In this document: positions 6,549 through 11,854 of the stretch, piece after piece
How positions within the stretch are numbered: the first letter of the stretch is position 1
Layout of the letters: every line of letters starts with the position of its first letter
Notes under the pieces: model-generated
The model's input: only the letters and a program-made list of their open reading frames with translations
What the model was told of the DNA's origin: nothing
Databases searched by the model: none
Assembly (NCBI GenBank): GCA_947482805.1
Contig: CANKLK010000032.1
Location: 1 to 17,250, forward strand
Origin: Flavobacteriaceae bacterium
GTDB lineage: Bacteria > Bacteroidota > Bacteroidia > Flavobacteriales > Flavobacteriaceae
DNA: 17,250 nucleotides
Reading direction: 5' to 3'
Position numbers and translations under genes: made by a program

Positions 6549-8741
6549 CTACTTTTTGTCATCTCTTCTCTCAGGACGTGGCCCCCTATCTTCTCTCGCA
6601 GGAGCATTTTCATCTCTAGGAGGTCTAGGCAAAAGTGCTTTTCTTGACACTTTTTCTTTTCTTGTTTTTGGGTCAACACCTAAGTATTTTACCTGGAAAA
6701 CATCACCCATGTTCACTACATCGGAAACATTTTCTGTTCTTTCCCAAGCCAATTCTGAGACGTGAAGTAATACTTCGTTTCCAGGAGCTTCTGTATATTC
6801 TACAACAGCGCCAAAATCAAGCATTTTAATTACTTTCACTTCATATGCTTCGCCTACTTGAGGTTTGAAAATTATAGAATCAATTTTTGCTAATACTGCT
6901 GCAATTCCGTCTGGATTAGTTCCAAGGATTTCGACAACACCTTGTTCATCTACCTCATTAATTACAATAGTACAACCAGTAGCTTTTTGTAATTCTTGAA
7001 TTACTTTTCCGCCAGGTCCAATTAAGGCTCCGATGAAGTTTCCTGGGATAGTTCTGGTAATAATTTTTGGAGCATACGCCTTAACGTCAGCTCTTGGAGT
7101 GTCTATGGTTTCAGTTAATTTTTCTAAAATGTGCATTCTTCCTTCACGTGCCTGGTTTAATGCTTGTTCCATAATGTCATAACGCAAACCATCAATTTTG
7201 ATGTCCATTTGACAAGCTGTAATTCCGTCTTTTGTCCCAGTCACCTTAAAGTCCATATCTCCTAAATGATCTTCATCACCTAAAATGTCGGAAAGAACCG
7301 CAAAATTTTGACCGTCTGTAATTAATCCCATTGCGATACCCGAAACCGGTTTAATCATTTGCACTCCTGCATCCATCAATGCCATAGTTCCTGCACAAAC
7401 CGTAGCCATAGAAGACGAACCGTTAGATTCTAAAACTTCAGATACTATACGAATGGTGTAAGGACAATCAGCCGGTATCATGTTTTTTAAAGCACGTTGT
7501 GCTAAGTTTCCGTGGCCAACCTCTCTTCTGGAAGTTCCTCTTAAAGGTTTGGCTTCACCAGTTGAGAATGGTGGGAAATTATAATGTAAATAGAATTTTT
7601 CTTCTCCTTGTTCAGATGGCGAATCAATTTGATTGGCTTCTCTTGAAGTTCCTAATGTTACAGTTGCCAATGCCTGTGTTTCTCCACGAGTAAACAATGA
7701 TGAACCATGAACTCTAGGTAAGTAATCTGTTTCACACCAGATTGGTCTGATTTCAGTAGTTTTTCTTCCGTCTAAACGGATTCCTTTTTCAAGGATTACA
7801 TTACGAACCGCTTCTTTATTAGTTTTGTAGAAATATTTAGATACTAACCCTGCTAAATCGGGATTTTCAATATATTCTTCTTCGGTAAATAAAGCTTGAC
7901 ATTCTGCTTTTACCATTGCAAATTTTTCGCCTCTTTCACTTTTTCCTGAAGCTTCCTGTGCGATGGCGTAACATTTGTCATAACCTGCTGATTTTACTTT
8001 TTTGTAAACTGCTTCGTCTTCTTTCTCACCCTCATAAGAACGAATTTCTTTTTTCCCAAACGCTTCCTGCAAACGCAATTGTGCTTGAATTTGAACTTTG
8101 ATAGCTTCGTGGGCAAATTTGATAGCTTCGACCATTTCGTGTTCGGAAATCTCTTTCATTTCACCTTCAACCATGGCGACCGAATCCATCGAAGCTCCAA
8201 TCATCATGTCGATATCGGATTTTTCTAAATCAGCTCTGCTTGGGTTAATTACAAATTTTCCGTCAATACGCGCTACACGTACCTCAGAAATCAGGTTGTA
8301 AAAAGGAATATCAGAAACGGCCAATGCTGCTGAAGCAGCTAATCCTGCCAAGGCATCCGGCATCACTTCTTCATCGTGCGACATCAACTGAATCATAACT
8401 TGTGTTTCAGCGTGATAATCATCCGGGAAAAGTGGGCGTAAAACGCGATCTACCAAACGCATAGTTAAAACTTCGCTGTCGCTTGGACGCGCTTCTCTTT
8501 TGAAAAATCCGCCCGGGAAACGTCCCGCTGCGGCAAATTTTTCACGGTAATCTACCGTTAATGGTAAAAAGTCAACACCAGGGTTTGATGTTCTGGCGGA
8601 TACAGCCGTAGCTAATAACATGGTGTCGCCACAACGTACTACTACAGAACCGTCTGCCTGTTTTGCTAATTTACCTGTTTCGATTGTGATAGTTCTTCCA
8701 TCACCTAAATCGATTGTTTCTTGGGTTACTTTTGGAATCAT
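6549..8741 (-). CDS. pnp: Polyribonucleotide nucleotidyltransferase (PNPase)
   Basis: Phosphorolytic 3'-5' exoribonuclease and polymerase in RNA turnover, a trimeric ring in the cytosol. The 730-residue protein has the full domain order: first RNase PH domain (about 10-150, with [20 protein letters not shown] at 58-77), a helical linker, second RNase PH domain (about 315-545), a KH domain carrying the GxxG loop in [16 protein letters not shown], and an S1 domain (from [20 protein letters not shown]). The tail after S1 is about 30 residues rich in Arg, Pro, Asp and Glu. It lies downstream of rpsO, a conserved pairing, but a strong terminator sits between them. I found no TAnnTTTG match in the gap, so some read-through or an unrecognised promoter must supply it. 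The assignment is certain. Confidence 0.98.
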   Translation of the reverse strand: MIPKVTQETIDLGDGRTITIETGKLAKQADGSVVVRCGDTMLLATAVSARTSNPGVDFLPLTVDYREKFAAAGRFPGGFFKREARPSDSEVLTMRLVDRVLRPLFPDDYHAETQVMIQLMSHDEEVMPDALAGLAASAALAVSDIPFYNLISEVRVARIDGKFVINPSRADLEKSDIDMMIGASMDSVAMVEGEMKEISEHEMVEAIKFAHEAIKVQIQAQLRLQEAFGKKEIRSYEGEKEDEAVYKKVKSAGYDKCYAIAQEASGKSERGEKFAMVKAECQALFTEEEYIENPDLAGLVSKYFYKTNKEAVRNVILEKGIRLDGRKTTEIRPIWCETDYLPRVHGSSLFTRGETQALATVTLGTSREANQIDSPSEQGEEKFYLHYNFPPFSTGEAKPLRGTSRREVGHGNLAQRALKNMIPADCPYTIRIVSEVLESNGSSSMATVCAGTMALMDAGVQMIKPVSGIAMGLITDGQNFAVLSDILGDEDHLGDMDFKVTGTKDGITACQMDIKIDGLRYDIMEQALNQAREGRMHILEKLTETIDTPRADVKAYAPKIITRTIPGNFIGALIGPGGKVIQELQKATGCTIVINEVDEQGVVEILGTNPDGIAAVLAKIDSIIFKPQVGEAYEVKVIKMLDFGAVVEYTEAPGNEVLLHVSELAWERTENVSDVVNMGDVFQVKYLGVDPKTRKEKVSRKALLPRPPRDENAPAREDRGPRPERRDDKK

Positions 8742-8770
8742 AAAATTTAATTCGTTTTTTTAAACAATTA

Positions 8771-8803
8771 GGTTAGTTGTGTTGTAGTTGTTGTAGTTGT
8801 TTG
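8771..8803 (-). other. Low-complexity ACAACT-rich stretch in the pnp leader
   Basis: On the minus strand this reads as iterated ACAACTACA units (GTTGTAGTT on the plus strand, two adjacent copies). An RNA of this composition would be unstructured and nearly G-free. It lies about 30-60 nt upstream of the pnp ATG. Function unknown; it could be a ribosome-standby or RNA-binding-protein site. Confidence 0.4.
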
Positions 8804-8849
8804 TAACCCAATGAAAAACCGAAACTTTTCTTCTTTTAATTTAAAAACA

Positions 8850-8875
8850 AAAAGAGGCGCGTGGGCACCTCTTTT
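8850..8875 (-). terminator. Rho-independent terminator between rpsO and pnp
   Basis: In the minus-strand RNA AAAAGAGGUGC pairs with GCGCCUCUUUU (one G-U pair) around a CCAC loop, giving an 11-bp stem followed by a T-rich tract. It starts 8 nt after the rpsO stop codon. It should separate or attenuate transcription between rpsO and pnp. Confidence 0.85.
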
Positions 8876-8882
8876 ATATTGA

Positions 8883-9152
8883 CTATTTTCTAATATTCAA
8901 TTCTTTGATAATCTCACGATATCTGTTGATGTCTTTTTTCTTCAAGTAGTCAAGAAGCGATCTTCTTTTACCTACTAAAAGTACCAACGAACGCTCAGTA
9001 TTGTAATCATGACGATTTTTTTTCAAGTGCTCTGTTAAGTGAGAGATTCTAAATGTGAACAATGCAATTTGTCCTTCTGCAGACCCAGTGTTTTCTGCTT
9101 TTCCTCCGTGTTTAGCGAAGATTTCTGCTTTAACTTCATTAGTTAAGTACAT
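8883..9152 (-). CDS. rpsO: 30S ribosomal protein S15
   Basis: Small-subunit ribosomal protein that binds the 16S rRNA central domain early in assembly. It has 89 residues, the usual length. The four-helix S15 pattern is clear: GSAEGQIALFTFRISHLTEHL (23-43), KNRHDYNTERSLVLLVGKR (45-63) and RRSLLDYLKKKDINRYREII (63-82). The ATG is preceded by a consensus Bacteroidota promoter and a leader of roughly 50 nt. In E. coli S15 represses its own translation through its leader; nothing here shows whether that holds. A terminator follows immediately, upstream of pnp. Confidence 0.98.
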   Translation of the reverse strand: MYLTNEVKAEIFAKHGGKAENTGSAEGQIALFTFRISHLTEHLKKNRHDYNTERSLVLLVGKRRSLLDYLKKKDINRYREIIKELNIRK

Positions 9153-9208
9153 GCTAATATTATTTAAATGATTATTATGTATGAATTAAGATTTTCTCAA
9201 TTCGTGTG

Positions 9209-9239
9209 CAAAGGTAAAAATAATTACGAGCCGAGCAAA
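9209..9239 (-). promoter_or_regulatory. rpsO: rpsO promoter (Bacteroidota -33/-7)
   Basis: Minus strand TTTG (9239-9236), 19 bp, TACCTTTG (9216-9209). This matches the Bacteroidota consensus exactly at the ideal spacing. It is the best promoter in the window and predicts a leader of about 50 nt. The -33 box lies in one arm of the inverted repeat at 9236-9258. Confidence 0.72.
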
Positions 9240-9258
9240 ATAAATCCAATTTATTTTG
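9236..9258. repeat. AT-rich inverted repeat at the rpsO promoter
   Basis: Perfect 10-bp inverted repeat (CAAAATAAAT at 9236-9245, ATTTATTTTG at 9249-9258) with a 3-nt loop. It lies about 40 nt past the stop of the upstream sulfoxide reductase gene and includes the -33 box of rpsO. It could be a weak terminator for the former or an operator for the latter. Confidence 0.5.
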
Positions 9259-9272
9259 GGAACTGGCGAAGC

Positions 9273-9291
9273 AATTACGAATTACGAATTA
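9273..9291. repeat. Heptad tandem repeat AATTACG
   Basis: Two full copies and one partial copy of AATTACG in tandem, ending 3 nt from the stop codon of the minus-strand gene at 9295. A further single copy lies at 9222-9228. It resembles the seven-base array beside groEL at 15861-15895 in period and position, though not in sequence. Confidence 0.6.
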
Positions 9292-9294
9292 TTT

Positions 9295-9747
9295 TTAAAA
9301 TAATTTGGCAACTTCCTGATTTACAAATTCTAAAAAGCGTTCGTCAGTTTCTGTAAACGGATTGATAACATGGCTATCGATGTCAATTTGTCCAATATTA
9401 ATTCCGTCAACAAAAAGTGGCACCACAATTTCTGACTTTACTGTAAAACTACAAGCAATATAATTGTCCTGATCAGCAACATCCTGCACAACGAAGTTGG
9501 CATTAGATTCTGCGACCTGTCCGCAGATTCCTTTTCCGAATGGAATTATAGTGTGGTCTGTTTCAGCACCAACATAAGGCCCGAGATGTAATGTTTTATT
9601 TTCGTGATTGGCAAAATAAAAGCCGACCCAATTATAATAATCCACATTGTCCGATAGGAACTGACATAGGTTTTTAAGTTTTACATCTCTTTCTGTTTTT
9701 TCAGCAAGAATAGCTGTGACCTGCGGTTTTAAGCTTTCAAAATTCAT
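9295..9747 (-). CDS. GAF-domain free methionine-(R)-sulfoxide reductase homologue
   Basis: 150-residue single GAF domain protein of the fRMsr (MsrC/YebR) family, which reduces free methionine-R-sulfoxide in the cytosol. Family landmarks are NWVGFYFA (39-46), LGPYVG (55-60), IIPFGKGICGQVAE (67-80), NYIACS (95-100), SEIVVPLF (105-112) and GQIDIDSH (119-126). The catalytic cysteine corresponds to C99, and E106, D122 and D124 match substrate-pocket acids. C75 matches E. coli Cys94. The position of E. coli Cys84, the resolving cysteine in characterised enzymes, is H65 here, so recycling must differ or activity may be altered. The gene is monocistronic and divergent from the exosortase genes. A plain GAF sensor is an alternative but is less likely given C99 and the acid set. 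Confidence 0.85.
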   Translation of the reverse strand: MNFESLKPQVTAILAEKTERDVKLKNLCQFLSDNVDYYNWVGFYFANHENKTLHLGPYVGAETDHTIIPFGKGICGQVAESNANFVVQDVADQDNYIACSFTVKSEIVVPLFVDGINIGQIDIDSHVINPFTETDERFLEFVNQEVAKLF

Positions 9748-9770
9748 AGTTTGTTATTTTGACAATTGAT

Positions 9771-9794
9771 CTGTGTAAATCTGTGAAATCGGTG
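9771..9794. repeat. CTGTG short-period repeat
   Basis: CTGTGTAAAT, CTGTGAAAT and CGGTGTT follow each other with a period of 9-10 bp in the leader of the sulfoxide reductase gene. I recall similar phrases scattered in other Flavobacterium intergenic regions, but could not check this. Confidence 0.45.
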
Positions 9795-9811
9795 TTCAAT
9801 TTTATTTTTTG

Positions 9812-9819
9812 CAAATGTA
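9812..9819 (-). promoter_or_regulatory. Candidate -7 element for the sulfoxide reductase gene
   Basis: Minus strand TACATTTG matches TAnnTTTG. No TTTG is present at the expected -33 distance. The leader would be about 55-60 nt and would include the CTGTG repeat. Weak evidence. Confidence 0.35.
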
Positions 9820-9843
9820 ACGACTGCACTTTTTTATTTTATA

Positions 9844-9851
9844 TAAATTTG
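9844..9851 (+). promoter_or_regulatory. Candidate -7 element for the exosortase operon
   Basis: TAAATTTG matches TAnnTTTG, 14 nt before the TTG start codon of xrtF. No good -33 box is visible. If used, the leader is under 15 nt. It lies 24 bp from the opposing candidate at 9812-9819. Confidence 0.35.
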
Positions 9852-9865
9852 TTAAAAATTATCTT

Positions 9866-10423
9866 TTGAAAAATCTGTTGCTACAATACAAACCTTTTTT
9901 ACTTTTTCTCGGAAAATTTATTGTCAGTTATTTGATTTTGACCCTCATTTATCAAACCTATCTGAATCGTTTTGATGCTAAAAATGCTGAAGTAGATTCT
10001 TTCACTCAATTGGTCGCTAATCACTCAAAAACTGTTTTGTCTTGGTCTGATTCGAATTCTTTTACTATGCCACATCTCAGAGAACCAAGTGTGAAATTAT
10101 TCTACAAAGGCAAATATATTTCACGAATTATTGAAGGTTGCAACGCTTTAAGTGTGATTATTTTATTTATATCATTTGTGATTGCGTTTACAGGAAAATT
10201 CAAAAAAACGTTGCTTTTTATACTTTTTGGTATAATTCTAATTCATATTTTAAATATTGGTCGAATTGCACTTTTGTGTATGGCACTTTATCATTTTCCG
10301 GAGTACGAGCATTTGTTACACGGAGTGGTTTTCCCGTTGGTAATTTATGGAGTTGTGTTTTTGTTATGGGTAATTTGGGTTAATAAATATTCGTTGTATG
10401 CTACAGAAGTTGATAAGAAATAG
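9866..10423 (+). CDS. xrtF: Exosortase family protein XrtF
   Basis: Polytopic membrane cysteine protease/transpeptidase of the exosortase family, thought to process C-terminal sorting signals of secreted proteins. The 185-residue protein carries the exosortase triad: C92 in IIEGCNALSV, R133 in LNIGRIAL and H152 in EHLLHGVVFP. Hydrophobic segments lie near 10-30, 93-110, 114-131, 135-143 and 153-172, with a periplasmic-type stretch at about 32-88. It starts with TTG: an in-frame TAA at 9818-9820 blocks extension and no in-frame ATG lies between that stop and 9866. Its partner gene overlaps its 3' end by 26 nt. The XrtF subfamily call rests on this partner and the flavobacterial setting. No candidate substrate with a C-terminal tripartite signal is in the window. 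Confidence 0.9.
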   Translation: MKNLLLQYKPFLLFLGKFIVSYLILTLIYQTYLNRFDAKNAEVDSFTQLVANHSKTVLSWSDSNSFTMPHLREPSVKLFYKGKYISRIIEGCNALSVIILFISFVIAFTGKFKKTLLFILFGIILIHILNIGRIALLCMALYHFPEYEHLLHGVVFPLVIYGVVFLLWVIWVNKYSLYATEVDKK

Positions 10424-10844
10424 AAGTAAAATAGGCTGGTCATTGTTTTTGATAGTGCTTCTGGTTTTAATTAGAGTATTTGAAGACACACTTTTTTATG
10501 ATCCCTTTTTGAATTATTTTAAAGACGAATATGCACATTTACCGTTTCCGCAAATTAATATTTTCAAATTGTTTTTCAGTTTGGGAATGCGCTTTTATCT
10601 TAATTCGGTAATTTCATTATTGTTGTTATATGTGATTTTTAAAGACAGACAAATTGTAAAATTCTCAGCACTCCTCTATATGATTTTGGGTTCAACACTG
10701 ATGATTAGCTTCGTTTTTGTCTTAACATTTTTTGCTGAAGAAAGTAAAATGACCTTGTTCTACATCAGAAGATTTTTAATTCAACCAATTTTTATTTTGC
10801 TATTTATTCCAGGATTTTATTATCAGAAAAAGATTAAAAAGTAA
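10398..10844 (+). CDS. Exosortase F system-associated membrane protein
   Basis: 148-residue membrane protein whose start lies inside the 3' end of xrtF. It is co-translated with xrtF and matches the small partner protein that routinely accompanies XrtF in Flavobacteriaceae. Four hydrophobic helices are visible (about 12-28, 57-80, 88-112, 123-142). Short charged loops include DPFLNYFKDEYAHLPFPQIN (35-54). Recognisable blocks are MRFYLNSVISLLLLY (64-78) and FYIRRFLIQPIFILLF (121-136). No catalytic motif can be seen, and its biochemical role is unknown. It may hold or regulate the exosortase, but that is inference from linkage only. Confidence 0.85.
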   Translation: MLQKLIRNRSKIGWSLFLIVLLVLIRVFEDTLFYDPFLNYFKDEYAHLPFPQINIFKLFFSLGMRFYLNSVISLLLLYVIFKDRQIVKFSALLYMILGSTLMISFVFVLTFFAEESKMTLFYIRRFLIQPIFILLFIPGFYYQKKIKK

Positions 10845-10867
10845 GTTTATTTTTTTAACTTTAAAGG

Positions 10868-11320
10868 ATGTTTACTTTGAATTCTGATTGTAAGGAAACA
10901 ATTACCTCAATTTTTGATAAACAACCCAAAGTGGTTATAGCTGCAAGTGGAATGATTACCGGAGGAAGAGTCTTGAGTTATTTAGAGCGTTATATTGGTT
11001 TGCCCGAAACAACAGTTATTATAGTTGGATATCAAGCAGAAGGGACTCGTGGCAGAAAACTTTTAGAAGGAGCAACAGAATTAAAAATCTATGGAAAATA
11101 TTATCCAATATTAGCCAAAATTCTCGAAATAGAAGGACTGTCAGCTCATGGTGACCAAAATGATTTGCTCAATTGGTTGTCAGATATAAAAAAGAAACCC
11201 GAAAAAGTATTTTTAGTACATGGTGAAAACCAACCTGCTGACGAATTACGAATCAAGATTAATGAAAAATATGGATTTGATTGCACTGTTCCTTTGATGG
11301 GTCAAGAGATTGAATTGTAA
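10868..11320 (+). pseudogene. Truncated C-terminal fragment of a beta-CASP metallo-beta-lactamase ribonuclease
   Basis: The 150 codons match only the last third of the beta-CASP/RMMBL RNA-processing nucleases (full proteins about 450 residues). Visible parts are the late beta-CASP block VVIAASGMITGGRVLSYLE (22-40), motif B histidine H94 in LSAHGDQ and motif C histidine H118 in LVHGE. The N-terminal metallo-beta-lactamase core with HxHxDH is absent, and only 23 nt separate this ORF from the preceding gene, so there is no room for it. An in-frame stop (TAA, 10862-10864) lies just before the ATG. The remaining codons are intact and well conserved, so the loss may be recent or the fragment may still be expressed. 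It cannot have normal nuclease activity. Confidence 0.75.
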
Positions 11321-11361
11321 AGTTTTAATACAATTTTAAGTTATCTGTGGCACTATTTTAC

Positions 11362-11369
11362 TAGCTTTG
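11362..11369 (+). promoter_or_regulatory. Candidate -7 element upstream of the metal cluster
   Basis: TAGCTTTG matches TAnnTTTG and ends 4 nt before the ATG at 11374. Transcription from it would start at or about the start codon, so the mRNA would be nearly leaderless. No -33 TTTG is visible (the region reads TTTTAAG). It is the only candidate I see for the cluster. Confidence 0.38.
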
Positions 11370-11373
11370 CATC

Positions 11374-11775
11374 ATGATTTTCAAAAAATACCTAAGCATT
11401 TTGTTGACGGCTCTCCTGTTGGTGTCCAATTTAGGATTAGCGATTAATGTGCATTATTGTGCTGATGAAATTGCATCAATAACTATAAATGTAGCTCCAG
11501 ATTCAGGAAAAGTGGTTGATGAATGTTGCGGAATTGTAGAAGAGGAACCAGGATGTTGTAATGACAAAATCCTAAAAGCGGAAATCAAATCAGATCAAAT
11601 TATTGTTGAATCATTATCTTTTGATCCTGCGCTGCATTTGGTTGTTTATGACTGGAAACCAAAGGTTTTTATTTCAAAAAATCACTTTAAACAAAAAAAT
11701 AATAGTACTTACTACTGCGATGCCAATGCACCGCCTTTGTATCTCTTATACAACCAATATACTTTTTACGCCTGA
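11374..11775 (+). CDS. HYC_CC_PP family secreted protein
   Basis: 133-residue exported protein of a Bacteroidota family named for its three motifs, all present: HYC (27-29), CC (51-52, and a second CC at 61-62) and PP (120-121 in DANAPPLYLLY). A signal peptide or N-terminal anchor covers about 1-23 (Lys-Lys, then a Leu-rich core). The paired cysteines in an acidic stretch suggest metal or redox chemistry in the periplasm. It is the first gene of a plus-strand set with a TonB-dependent receptor and an HMA protein, which points to metal, perhaps copper, handling. No biochemical function is known to me for the family. C115 is an additional lone cysteine. Confidence 0.85.
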   Translation: MIFKKYLSILLTALLLVSNLGLAINVHYCADEIASITINVAPDSGKVVDECCGIVEEEPGCCNDKILKAEIKSDQIIVESLSFDPALHLVVYDWKPKVFISKNHFKQKNNSTYYCDANAPPLYLLYNQYTFYA

Positions 11776-11778
11776 TTT

Positions 11779-11822
11779 AAACTGAATTCAGTTTTGATTC
11801 TTTTTGTTTTCAATAAGAATCA
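11779..11822. promoter_or_regulatory. Palindrome and hairpin between the HYC_CC_PP gene and the TonB receptor
   Basis: A perfect 16-bp palindrome AAACTGAATTCAGTTT (11779-11794) begins 3 nt after the upstream stop codon. Directly after it is an 8-bp stem, TGATTCTT (11795-11802) with AAGAATCA (11815-11822), around a T-rich 12-nt loop. The first could bind a dimeric regulator. Either could end or attenuate transcription before the receptor gene. The structure is seen directly; the function is inferred. Confidence 0.45.
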
Positions 11823-11854
11823 TTTGAAAATGAATTAATTTTAAATCAATTATA

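Noticed and set aside
6511..8301. Several plus-strand ORFs of 60-85 codons opposite pnp (6511-6765, 6635-6829, 7499-7693, 7916-8101, 8098-8301)
   Set aside because: They lie antisense to a certain gene, have no family resemblance, and look like mirror-frame open stretches.
9295..9747. Reading the GAF protein as a signalling sensor domain
   Set aside because: It is a stand-alone GAF domain with the reductase cysteine and acid set (C99, E106, D122, D124) and no output domain.
10138..10383. 81-codon plus-strand ORF in another frame within xrtF
   Set aside because: The xrtF frame carries the catalytic triad and membrane helices; the other frame has no recognisable features.
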